Shown here: piece by piece, positions 22,951-29,267 of the stretch
How positions within the stretch are numbered: the first letter of the stretch is position 1
Layout of the letters: each line of letters begins with the position of its first letter
Position numbers and translations under genes: made by a program
From: Corynebacterium phoceense
GTDB taxonomy: Bacteria; Actinomycetota; Actinomycetes; Mycobacteriales; Mycobacteriaceae
Assembly (NCBI RefSeq): GCF_900092335.1
Contig: NZ_LT596208.1
Location: 908,232 to 942,451 of the forward strand
Direction: 5' to 3'
Length of the DNA: 34,220 nucleotides
The notes under the pieces: generated by a model
What the model saw: the letters and a program-made list of their open reading frames with translations, nothing else
The model's database searches: none
Told to the model about the DNA's origin: nothing

Positions 22951-23442
22951 ATGGCACGACTCACCCCAGAAGATGTGATGAGCCTGTTAGAAGACGGTAT
23001 TCGTCAATCGGATATTGCTAGAGAGTTTGGTGTTAGCCGTCAATACGTAAACAAGCTTGCTAAACAAGGCGGGCATGAGAGTGTAATCAATCTAATCAAT
23101 GAAAATCTCCCTTGGGAACTACCGATGGAGTACAGAGGTAATCACCTTTATCAAGCTTTGAGGTTGACTGCTCATCTGAACTATGACCCTGAAGGTATGA
23201 CCAGTAAGGCTAATTTCGATAAGATTGGCTCGCTTATTCGTAAGCTTACCGTGTTTAATCAAGTCTTGGATTTTGACCCTGATTATCCAGCCGTGCCACG
23301 AATTTCAAACACCCCAGGGTTTGCATTTGTACCCCGCACTGAGACGGATAAAAATTACATGATCAAAATCCGTCCTGGTGTCAAAATTACGAAGTTGGGG
23401 GAGAAGCTATGGCGACTCCCTCAAAACTTACCGAAGGAGTAA
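22951..23442 (+). CDS. Phage helix-turn-helix DNA-binding protein
   Basis: 163 aa. The N-terminal HTH lies around residues 6-36 (VMSLLEDGIRQSDIAREFGV, then SRQYVNKLAK), like an Xre/sigma-70-region-4-type helix pair. The remainder (about 45-163: ENLPWELPMEYRGNHLYQAL, DKIGSLIRKLTVFNQVLDFD, PGFAFVPRTETD, KIRPGVKITKLGEKLWRLP) resembles proteins I have seen in actinophages annotated only as HTH DNA-binding; an immunity-repressor role is possible but not shown. ATG 22951 follows a leader ORF stop by 4 nt. The gene ends TAA 23440-23442, overlapping the SD of the next gene. Confidence 0.7.
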   Translation: MARLTPEDVMSLLEDGIRQSDIAREFGVSRQYVNKLAKQGGHESVINLINENLPWELPMEYRGNHLYQALRLTAHLNYDPEGMTSKANFDKIGSLIRKLTVFNQVLDFDPDYPAVPRISNTPGFAFVPRTETDKNYMIKIRPGVKITKLGEKLWRLPQNLPKE

Positions 23443-23446
23443 AGCC

Positions 23447-23692
23447 TTGCTTGTTGTTGATGAGTCTACAGATAATCTGTGTGTTCTTATCGACCGCGAA
23501 AAACATGAAATGCACGTCTGTTGGTTTGGGGAAACTCAACCGCACTCAGTGGCCTTGGCAGAACTCTTGCCTAAGTTTGGGTCTGTATATGAGACCGACG
23601 CACGTTACGACGAATCTAAAGATATGAAGCTAGTCGTATATGCCTACGAAGAGAAGGAGAGCATTGACTACAGTCAATTTAGAACAGTCTAA
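23447..23692 (+). CDS. Small phage protein of unknown function (81 aa)
   Basis: The start TTG 23447 was chosen because AAGGAG (23434-23439) lies 7 nt upstream. A longer in-frame start at 23378 would overlap the HTH gene by 65 bases and has no SD. The protein reads MLVVDESTDNLCVLIDREKH, then HVCWFGETQPHSVALAELLP, and ends YSQFRTV; it is acidic, soluble and predicted mixed alpha/beta. It lies 4 nt after the HTH gene and overlaps the nuclease start by 29 bases, so the three form a tight phage operon. Family not recognised. Confidence 0.65.
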   Translation: MLVVDESTDNLCVLIDREKHEMHVCWFGETQPHSVALAELLPKFGSVYETDARYDESKDMKLVVYAYEEKESIDYSQFRTV

Positions 23693-24257
23693 CCACACGC
23701 ACCGTTCGGTGTCCCAACATAATACTTTTATGCGTTGCGCTTACAAATATAAGCTGGAGCGCATTGATAAGGTATGGAAACGCCCTGCAAGCTGGCTCTC
23801 GCAGGGTCTTGCGGTTCATAAAGCTATGGAAGAATGGGAACTTTCTAATCGAGAGTTGACATTTGATGACCTTCTAAAGATTTATGAAGAAGAGTTCACT
23901 CGCTCCATCGAAGAACAATCAGAGGAGACCCCGAACTTTGATTATTGGTTTGGTTCTGGCCCGTATTCTGGCCCGGTAGATATTGAGCGCCGATGGGGCA
24001 TTGGCAAAGAACAACTTAAATCCTTGGTTGACTACAGCCTCAAATCTAGTGACAAGATTTGGGTAGCGCCTGACGGTACAAAAGGTATCGAGCTGGAGTT
24101 TGAGGTCGAGCTAGGCGGTGTACAAGTTAAAGGCTTCATCGACCAGGTTGTAGAGACAAACATGGGCTTGCTTGTTCGTGATATTAAGACCGGCTCTATG
24201 CCTGGCGACGCGTTTCAGCTGGCGACATATTCTGAAGCTGAAGCGTCCTGGGTTTAG
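23664..24257 (+). pseudogene. RecB/Cas4-like PD-(D/E)XK nuclease, C-terminus cut off
   Basis: Phage exonuclease of the RecB/Cas4 group; about 190 native residues remain. The active-site set is complete: H52 in QGLAVHKAMEEW, D160 in KGFIDQVV, D173 and K175 in VRDIKTG, and the Q-x3-Y motif (Q185, Y189). Cys25 (FMRCAYKY) sits where the first Fe-S cysteine of such nucleases lies; the C-terminal cysteines would be in the lost part. The reading breaks after ATYSEAEASW at about 24250, where IS3 sequence begins. The start TTG 23664 is set by AAGGAG (23654-23659); ATG 23640 in frame lacks an SD. Confidence 0.75.
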
Positions 24258-24622
24258 TTCCGCTTCTTTTACGGCCCTGTGTTGATGGGCTGGGTGAGAT
24301 AGTACTCGGTTTCTACTTCCTGTGGGGTAGCGTAGTCCAAAGCTTCATGAAGCCGCTTGGTGTTCCACCAATGCACCCACCGCAAGGTGGCCAATTCGAC
24401 TTCTCCGACCGACGTCCACGGGCCCCGGGCATGAATCAGTTCAGCCTTGTAGAGACCATTGACTGTTTCGGCTAGAGCATTGTCATAAGAATCGCCGACT
24501 GTTCCCACACTCGGACGGATTCCGGATTCCGCTAGCGCAGTGGAATACTTCAGTGACACATACTGGCTGCCCCGATCACTATGGTGAATTAACTGGTTTC
24601 CATGGATTCGTCCTGCAGTCAT
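24250..24622 (-). mobile_element. 3' fragment of an IS3-family insertion sequence (transposase OrfB end)
   Basis: On the minus strand, about 110 C-terminal residues of an IS3-family DDE transposase: NQLIHHSDRGSQYVSLKYS holds the second catalytic Asp, and GDSYDNALAETVNGLYKAEL the catalytic Glu. Then WVHWWNTKRLHEALDY, and the stop at 24269-24271. The first Asp, the N-terminal half, OrfA and the left inverted repeat are missing. The IS end probably lies at about 24249-24252 (TGGGTTTAGTTC on the + strand), inside the phage nuclease. The inner junction is between about 24605 and 24630. Confidence 0.82.
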
Positions 24623-24975
24623 CATCTCCAAGCCCATCTCGCACGTGCGGTTGTCCGAGACAAACGCGTCGAAGTGCTCTGCGTTGAGGGAGGCGCGCTC
24701 CTCGCGGGTCGCGGATTCGACGAGCTCCGGGTGGAACAGCCCGCGGTCGTCGGCGGTGCCACAGCACGTCGCACCCTCTGGCACCTTGGCCTCGCCGCTC
24801 GCGTTGGCCAGGGCTAGCAGCGAGTCACTGATACCCATGTGGTGCATCGAGCATGTCGGGTGGACGCCCATATCACCGGCGCGGTCGTCGCGGCGCTCAT
24901 CCATCGCCGCGCGCTTAACTAACGCTAAAAACGCGGGACCGTCCTGGCACCGCGCTTTACTATTTAATACAGCAG
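24623..24975 (-). pseudogene. C-terminal fragment of an FAD/Fe-S D-lactate dehydrogenase-type protein
   Basis: About 110 residues with the cysteine-rich CCG-domain signature of the LldE/GlpC/Dld group: VHPTCSMHHMGISDSL, then EGATCCGTADDRGLFHPELV, then FDAFVSDNRTCEMGL. In full-length proteins this is the end of a roughly 900-residue FAD and iron-sulphur oxidoreductase. Here nothing precedes it: the open frame begins right behind the stop of the Dyp gene (24977-24979) and runs in frame into the IS3 transposase fragment, giving one chimeric frame of 211 codons from ATG 24904 to 24269. Both its ends are therefore recombination joints. Confidence 0.75.
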
Positions 24976-24976
24976 G

Positions 24977-25888
24977 CTAGGGAAGTGGCAGCTCACTGAA
25001 TTCGCCCATGAGGGTGACGCTCGGCACGAAGAAGTTCGTGCCCGTCACGGCCGTGGAAAAGTCCAGGATACGGTCGTAATTGCCCACCGGATCGCCGATG
25101 AACATATTGCGCAGGCGCTCGTTGACGAACTCCGGGTCGCGCGCGTAGCCGATGAAGTACGTGCCCATTTCGCCCGAGGCGAAAGAACCAAACGCCATGT
25201 TCTCGCGGTAGATATCCTCGTCCAGGTCGTTGAGTGCTACGTGGGAGTTAGACGGCTTGACGTCGTCGTCCATCTCGATGTCGTCGACCTTGGATCGGCC
25301 AATGACGTCTTCTTGTTCCTCGACGGTGAGCTGCGCCCACGCCTTGAGGTCATGCGTGTATTTCTGCACGGTGACATAGGAACCGCGCGGGTAATCCGCG
25401 TCCTCGGGTAGGAGGACAGTCTCGAGCGCCTCGTTATCCGTCGGGTTAGCCGAGCCATCCACGAAGCCCAACAGGTCGCGGCCGTCCAGGTACTTGAAAC
25501 CCTGCGTCTCATCGAGCACGCGCACCGCGTCACCGAGTTTCGTGAGAATCTGCGACGCCAGCTCGTGACATACGTCATAGGACTCCGCGCGGAAGTGGAA
25601 GAGGAGATCACCCGGCGTCGACGGGGCTGTGTACTTGCCTTGGGAGATTTCCTCAAACTCCTTAAGTCCCGCCGGCACGGGTGCGGACGTGAGCCGCGGC
25701 CAGAGCTTCGCGCCAATGCCGATGACCGCGAAAAGATCCTCGGCGCTATAACGGAAATTCAGTGACTTGACCAGACCCTTGAATCCGCCGATGAAGTCGC
25801 GGACGGCAACTTCGCCGCCCGGAGTGACGTCGAGAACGAGGAACAGGGCGGCGCGCGACGGCTTGTCAACGATGTGCTGAATAGTCAT
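24977..25888 (-). CDS. Dyp-type (dye-decolourising) haem peroxidase, B class
   Basis: Haem peroxidase of 303 aa, H2O2-dependent; B-class members oxidise phenols, dyes and Mn2+. Key residues are all present: the distal Asp in GFVDG (141-145, D144), the proximal haem His in SNSHVALND (H216), and the distal Arg in YRENMAFG (R228). The C-terminal GTYFIGYARDPE, then GNYDRILDFSTAVTGTNFF, matches the DypB of rhodococci closely. No Tat or Sec signal is present, so it is cytoplasmic. There is no encapsulin gene next to it, and its tail (GEFSELPLP) does not look like an encapsulin cargo tag. ATG 25888 is 7 nt after TACTAT, so the mRNA is probably leaderless; the frame extends upstream but has no support. 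Confidence 0.93.
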   Translation of the reverse strand: MTIQHIVDKPSRAALFLVLDVTPGGEVAVRDFIGGFKGLVKSLNFRYSAEDLFAVIGIGAKLWPRLTSAPVPAGLKEFEEISQGKYTAPSTPGDLLFHFRAESYDVCHELASQILTKLGDAVRVLDETQGFKYLDGRDLLGFVDGSANPTDNEALETVLLPEDADYPRGSYVTVQKYTHDLKAWAQLTVEEQEDVIGRSKVDDIEMDDDVKPSNSHVALNDLDEDIYRENMAFGSFASGEMGTYFIGYARDPEFVNERLRNMFIGDPVGNYDRILDFSTAVTGTNFFVPSVTLMGEFSELPLP

Positions 25889-25895
25889 GGACTCA

Positions 25896-25901
25896 ATAGT
25901 A
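25896..25901 (-). promoter_or_regulatory. -10 element of dyp, leaderless configuration
   Basis: TACTAT on the minus strand, then TGAGTCC (7 nt), then ATG 25888. No SD. Confidence 0.55.
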
Positions 25902-26396
25902 AGGCTTCGGCGTCTGTGCCACGGGGATTGCGCGCAGTAATCTGGCAGACAGGCCCAAACGTGGGGAAGTCTCCTCATCGCTGTTTTGACATAATGTACA
26001 TTATCGGACATCTATCACGATCTGCATGTTATCGTGCAGCGCTTGCCGATGCCCCCAATATCGCCCGCCGCATTCCCGTCCACCGTCCGCTGGCGCACCG
26101 TTGTGCTCGCCTAGGCTTCAGCGTCCTTCGCGGAGCCTGTCGCCAGAAATTCCTTCGGCACGTCCGGGCTCATCGTGACTTCGAAACCGCCGCAGAACTA
26201 TTCAGTCCCTTATGTCTGGCGCGTGTATAGAACGAGTCTTTCGGCACTGTTGTGTCGCTGTGTTCCGATTGCGCTGCTGGGGCGAAATTCCCCTTCTCCC
26301 CGTGTGCTCGATGCACCCCCATTAACGTAACAGTTACGAAACTAGCGCTATAGCGCCGGACGTTGGTTCGGTGGTCTGCGTGCCGCGATCGTGGGT
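25902..26396. other. 495-base gap with palindromes and a possible gene relic
   Basis: No convincing complete gene. Symmetric elements: ATAATGTACATTAT (25991-26004, perfect 14-bp palindrome) next to TTGACA (25986-25991), a likely operator/promoter pair; CGTAAC-A-GTTACG (26326-26338); GCGCTATAGCGC (26345-26356, perfect 12 bp). On the minus strand a short frame (about 26126-26208) reads FCGGFEVT followed by MSPDVPKEFLATGSAKDAEA before a stop. It looks like the tail of a protein and could be a decayed gene, or a very small one from the internal ATG. What the promoter would serve on the + strand is not apparent. Confidence 0.35.
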
Positions 26397-26564
26397 TTAG
26401 TCGCGGTTTCGATACGCGGCGACGAGCTGCCAGACGCTGAGCAACGCCAACAGCGCCGCGATGCCCGCGACGATCCACATCTTTTGCGTGGCGACGAAAA
26501 TCGTAAACGCGATGACAATGATGAGCCGGAACCAGATAACCGGAATCATGACGCGAGAGTTCAT
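26397..26564 (-). CDS. Small two-helix membrane protein (55 aa)
   Basis: Starts MNSRVMIPVIWFRL and has two hydrophobic helices (about residues 6-24 and 29-48, with TQKM between), ending AAYRNRD. A GGGA lies 9 nt upstream of ATG 26564. It lies 39 nt downstream of the YceI gene on the same strand, so it is probably the last gene of that operon. Family and function unknown. Its coding nature rests on the clean helix-turn-helix-hydrophobic pattern, the operon position and the charged termini. Confidence 0.6.
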   Translation of the reverse strand: MNSRVMIPVIWFRLIIVIAFTIFVATQKMWIVAGIAALLALLSVWQLVAAYRNRD

Positions 26565-26603
26565 ACGAGTGTTTCCCTTGGACGCTGCGTGCGTGGCGCG
26601 TGC

Positions 26604-27308
26604 TTAGTTAGCGTGCTTGAACGAGATACGGATGTTGATGAAGCCGTCCTCGTCGATCTTAGCGGCGATGAGTTCCGGCGTATTGACGTCGTAGTCCGTG
26701 CGGTTGATGGGAATATCGCCGCCGACGACGAGCTCCTTGCCATCGCGCAGGACGTCGAAGTCCTCGGTGACCTCGTGCGTCTGGTCCTTGATGGTGAGGT
26801 CGCCGGTGAGGCTGACCTTGCCAATGGTGCCATCGTCCGGGACGGCGGAGAGATCGACCGGCTTGGTGACCATGAAGGTGGCCTCCGGGTACGTTGTGGT
26901 CTCAAAGAGCTTGGACTTCATGTTCTGATCGCGGACCTTCTTGTCCGTGGTCAGCTCGTTCATGTCCACCGTGATGGTGCCCTGCTCAAGGACATTATTT
27001 TCAATTGTGGCGTCGCCGCTCACGGCCGTGGTCGAACCGGACGTATCTTTCTTCTCGGCAGGCAGCACCTCGTGGAAGGTAAAGCCCACGGACGTGTGAT
27101 TGTCCGGCTTGCCCTTCGTGACCGTCCAGTCGCCATCGAGCTCGACTTCAGCGGCCTTCGCGTGGCTCGCGTTGACTCCCTCGGTCTGGACGCCGCGGCC
27201 GGACACGAGAGAGATAACCAGCGGCACGAACGCAACGAGCGTGAGCAGCACGATGATCACGATGAAAAAGGTGATAACGAGCTTGCGGTTCGCCAAAAGA
27301 TTCTTCAT
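26604..27308 (-). CDS. Membrane-anchored YceI-family protein
   Basis: 234 aa with an N-terminal membrane helix (about residues 10-34, VITFFIVIIVLLTLVAFVPL) and an extracytoplasmic YceI lipocalin-like barrel. Typical elements: ELDGDWTVTKGKPDNHTSVGF, TITVDMNELTTDKKVRDQNM, FETTTYPEATFMVTKPV and GDLTIKDQTHEV. YceI proteins bind polyisoprenoid or similar amphiphilic ligands; the actinobacterial ligand is not known. ATG 27308 starts 2 nt after the stop of the zinc-ribbon gene, with GGAGG about 13 nt upstream inside that gene, so translation is probably coupled. The frame is open further upstream, but that part lies in the other gene. Confidence 0.88.
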   Translation of the reverse strand: MKNLLANRKLVITFFIVIIVLLTLVAFVPLVISLVSGRGVQTEGVNASHAKAAEVELDGDWTVTKGKPDNHTSVGFTFHEVLPAEKKDTSGSTTAVSGDATIENNVLEQGTITVDMNELTTDKKVRDQNMKSKLFETTTYPEATFMVTKPVDLSAVPDDGTIGKVSLTGDLTIKDQTHEVTEDFDVLRDGKELVVGGDIPINRTDYDVNTPELIAAKIDEDGFINIRISFKHAN

Positions 27309-27310
27309 TG

Positions 27311-27652
27311 CTATTTCAATTCCTCCAAACGGCGAGCGAGTTCTACCAGCTCGTCGCACAGTTGTTTAACCTCGTGAGCGTCGGCGCCCTCGCTCGTTGC
27401 CGTGGCGATGTCCTCGGCCGAACACCGCAGTTCAAAAAGCCCATCGCGCAGGCTGTCTGCCCGGGCTCGCGTCATGATGACTGCGTCTGAAGGAATGGTG
27501 GTTCCGGAGACGTTATGACGCTGCTCGTAGGCGCGTTGCTTGCATGCGGGACTGCAGAACTTGCGGGGCCGTCCGCGACCAGTTGAGTGCAGTTCGCGAC
27601 CGCACCATTGGCACGTTGCGGGGCGCTGTCGCTGGCCAAAAGTTTGAGTCAC
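27311..27652 (-). CDS. Zinc-ribbon protein, actinobacterial conserved hypothetical
   Basis: 113 aa. The N-terminus carries a Cys4 cluster, CQWCG ... GRPRKFCSPACKQRAYEQR, a form common in actinobacterial small proteins and resembling a nucleic-acid-binding zinc ribbon. The C-terminal half (about 60-113) is a helical, partly coiled segment (VKQLCDELVELARRLEELK). GTG 27652 lies 7 nt after TAAGAT with no SD, so it is probably leaderless. It is first in the operon with yceI and the small membrane protein, and divergent from rbpA. Function unknown. Confidence 0.8.
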   Translation of the reverse strand: MTQTFGQRQRPATCQWCGRELHSTGRGRPRKFCSPACKQRAYEQRHNVSGTTIPSDAVIMTRARADSLRDGLFELRCSAEDIATATSEGADAHEVKQLCDELVELARRLEELK

Positions 27653-27659
27653 TTAGGCG

Positions 27660-27665
27660 ATCTTA
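27660..27665 (-). promoter_or_regulatory. -10 element of the zinc-ribbon/yceI operon, leaderless configuration
   Basis: TAAGAT on the minus strand, then CGCCTAA (7 nt), then GTG 27652. No SD. Confidence 0.55.
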
Positions 27666-27683
27666 GCCCACTTTGCGTGCTTT

Positions 27684-27715
27684 GGGAACAAACGCACCCG
27701 GTGGTCCGTTATACT
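27684..27715 (+). promoter_or_regulatory. SigH/SigR-type promoter of rbpA with overlapping housekeeping -10
   Basis: GGGAAC (27684-27689), 18 nt, GTT (27708-27710) matches the consensus of the oxidative/thiol-stress sigma factors SigH (corynebacteria, mycobacteria) and SigR (Streptomyces), GGAAY-N18-19-GTT. TATACT (27710-27715) overlaps and could be a SigA -10. The leader to ATG 27828 is about 110 nt. Streptomyces rbpA is known to be in the SigR regulon. Confidence 0.75.
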
Positions 27716-27827
27716 TATATACCTTGTGTGGACGGTCTCGCTCTCCCCTGTTTCGCCCCTGCGGCGCGGCAGAGCCGAACGAGTGCGTTCACGGCCGGAC
27801 TAGAAGCAGAAAAAGGATGATGAGGCA

Positions 27828-28205
27828 ATGGCAGATCGCGTACTGCGCGGCAGCCGTATGGGCGCCGTAAGCTATGAAACCGACCGCGACCACGATCTCG
27901 CGCCGCGTCAGATGGTGAAGTACCGCACCGAAGATGGCGACGTATTCGAGGTTCCCTTCGCGGACGAGGCCGAAATCCCCGAGGAATGGCTGTGCAAGAA
28001 CGGCAAGTGGGGCACCCTCGTCGAGGGCGAGGGCGTCGAGTCCAAGCCGGCCAAGCCGCCGCGCACCCACTGGGACATGCTGCTCGAGCGTCGTTCCATC
28101 GACGAGCTTGAGGAGCTGCTGCAGCAGCGCATCGAGAACCTGCGCAGTCGCCGCCGCACTGCCGCTCGCTTGCTCAAGGAGCAGGAAGAGGCGCAGTCCA
28201 AGTAA
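27828..28205 (+). CDS. rbpA: RNA polymerase-binding protein RbpA
   Basis: Actinobacterial transcription factor of 125 aa that binds RNA polymerase and the group I/II sigma subunit and stabilises open complexes. The N-terminal tail and basic segment (LRGSRMGAVSYETDRDHDLA) are followed by the core barrel (VKYRTEDGDVFEVPFADEAE, WLCKNGKWGTLVEG). The C-terminal sigma-interaction domain is RTHWDMLLERRSIDELEELL. An AAGGA lies about 12 nt before ATG 27828. It is preceded by a SigH-type promoter and followed by a strong terminator, so it is monocistronic. Confidence 0.97.
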   Translation: MADRVLRGSRMGAVSYETDRDHDLAPRQMVKYRTEDGDVFEVPFADEAEIPEEWLCKNGKWGTLVEGEGVESKPAKPPRTHWDMLLERRSIDELEELLQQRIENLRSRRRTAARLLKEQEEAQSK

Positions 28206-28225
28206 GTCCCCCGCGAGACTTCCCC

Positions 28226-28267
28226 GAAGCACCCCGTCCCAGCACGCTGCTGGTGGCGGGGTGCTTC
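28226..28267 (+). terminator. Terminator of rbpA
   Basis: GAAGCACCCCG (28226-28236) pairs perfectly with CGGGGTGCTTC (28257-28267), and an inner CCAGCA/TGCTGG stem closes the loop. It starts 20 nt after the stop. Confidence 0.85.
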
Positions 28268-28309
28268 CGTGTTGTGCCGGTGCGCCCGTCCGCCGCCGAA
28301 AACACCGCA

Positions 28310-28333
28310 AGCCCCAACCCGAAGGTTGGGGCT
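28310..28333 (-). terminator. Hairpin terminator for the DUF624 gene
   Basis: AGCCCCAACC/GGTTGGGGCT, a perfect 10-bp stem; on the minus strand the loop is TTCG and the tail is TGCGGTGTTTTCGG. It lies about 225 nt past the DUF624 stop. Confidence 0.65.
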
Positions 28334-28556
28334 CGCGGCGTCTCTATCTCTCGCAAGCGGTCCCTCTCGGCGGTGTCTCACGCCGCCGCCCCGGAACCAG
28401 GGGCTCTCAACTCTCTCAAGGTATGCGCTCTCTCAAACGCATGAATTCATTATGGGGCACGGAGCTGCTTGGACGCTTCCGCGCAACTTCGCGTCGGCTG
28501 GCAATTCCTGACAGTTTCCTGCTGGATACTCCCCCTACGCTGCACTCGACTCCGGG
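28334..28556. other. Gap with CTCTCAA repeats
   Basis: No gene seen. CTCTCAA occurs at 28404-28410, and CTCTCTCAA at 28411-28419 and 28428-28436, the last two 17 bp apart. A GC-rich fold (GGCGG...CCGCC) lies at about 28366-28386. The significance is unclear; it would be the 3' untranslated region of the DUF624 transcript. Confidence 0.35.
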
Positions 28557-29198
28557 CTAGCTCCCCGCGTCGTCTTTGATGGACAGCGCCGGCCACTGCA
28601 GCGCGAGCTCGCCCAGGTAGATGGCCAGCGCAGGCCCCACCGCGACGACGAAGAAGAGCCAGCCGCCCCACGCGCTCGGCACGAAGAAAGGAAAGCCGAG
28701 GAGCAGCGCCCACGGCACCAGCGCGAGAAGCGTGCGCGGAAGGAAGCGCACGGCGGACGTTGCGGCGGCAGCGAGACGGTGGGCGAAGGGGGCATCGGCA
28801 AGCTGGGGGTCCAGATGGAAGAACCAGACGGTAATGCCGGCGAGTACGATGAGGCCTGAGAGTAGGCCCGCGCGGAGAACGAGGCCCGCGGTGCCGAGCT
28901 CAGCGCGGGCGATGATGGCGAACTCATAGGCGGCCAATGCACCTACGGCGAGGACGATGAGCCACCATGCCGAATTGATGCCTGGGCGCACGAGCAAGCG
29001 GCGCAGGAATGTCCGGCCGCGGCTGGTGCCTTCCTCGCGGACCATGTCCCCGATGACGTCGTGCGCGGTGCGCAGGCTCATGCCCGCCGTGAAGATGGGG
29101 AAGCTGGAGACCACGAGCAACACGTTGACGATGACCAAATCAGCGAAGAGGGAGAGCACCTCGTAGAACTTGGATTCGGGTCCCAGGAATCTATTCAT
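28557..29198 (-). CDS. DUF624 (YesL-like) membrane protein
   Basis: 213 aa, integral membrane, about five to six helices. It begins FLGPESKFYEVLSLFADLVIVNVLLVVSSFP, the typical DUF624 opening, with a conserved PIFTAGMSLRTAHDVIGDMV loop. The family is nearly always found beside carbohydrate ABC importers, as here, and is thought to assist them; the mechanism is unknown. A terminator hairpin lies between it and the permease gene upstream. TAGGGT sits 8 nt before the ATG, so it may have its own promoter and a leaderless mRNA, or use the nearby AGAGG as SD. Confidence 0.85.
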   Translation of the reverse strand: MNRFLGPESKFYEVLSLFADLVIVNVLLVVSSFPIFTAGMSLRTAHDVIGDMVREEGTSRGRTFLRRLLVRPGINSAWWLIVLAVGALAAYEFAIIARAELGTAGLVLRAGLLSGLIVLAGITVWFFHLDPQLADAPFAHRLAAAATSAVRFLPRTLLALVPWALLLGFPFFVPSAWGGWLFFVVAVGPALAIYLGELALQWPALSIKDDAGS

Positions 29199-29229
29199 AA
29201 GCCTCTACCCTATTCGATGGACATGGAAA

Positions 29230-29254
29230 CGCCCCGCACAGGCCGTGCGGGGCG
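29230..29254 (-). terminator. Terminator of the sugar ABC operon
   Basis: CGCCCCGCAC (29230-29239) and GTGCGGGGCG (29245-29254) form a perfect 10-bp stem with a 5-nt loop; on the minus strand GTTTCC follows. It lies 13 nt after the permease stop and just upstream of the DUF624 gene. Confidence 0.8.
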
Positions 29255-29267
29255 GAGTGCGTGGCGT

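Larger units (their letters stand above)
20963..24250. mobile_element. Prophage or integrative-element remnant inside the MFS gene
   Basis: The left border is about 20960-20968, where MFS coding stops and the integrase promoter begins, as expected for an attL next to int. Base composition drops by eye from the chromosomal level to roughly 40-50% GC. Contents: serine integrase, a minus-strand coding relic, an HTH regulator, a small protein and a truncated nuclease. The right border was lost: the nuclease runs into an IS3 fragment at about 24250, and neither attR nor the MFS N-terminus follows. The element cannot excise on its own in this state. Confidence 0.82.

Noticed and set aside
24977..25000. 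Encapsulin cargo tag at the Dyp C-terminus
   Set aside because: The tail GEFSELPLP lacks the usual hydrophobic-Gly pattern and there is no encapsulin gene nearby.
26170..26478. 102-codon minus-strand frame upstream of dyp
   Set aside because: It overlaps the real small membrane-protein gene in another frame and has a basic, low-information reading.
28404..28436. CTCTCAA repeats as a CRISPR or regulatory array
   Set aside because: Only three short imperfect copies with irregular spacing, no spacers and no cas genes.
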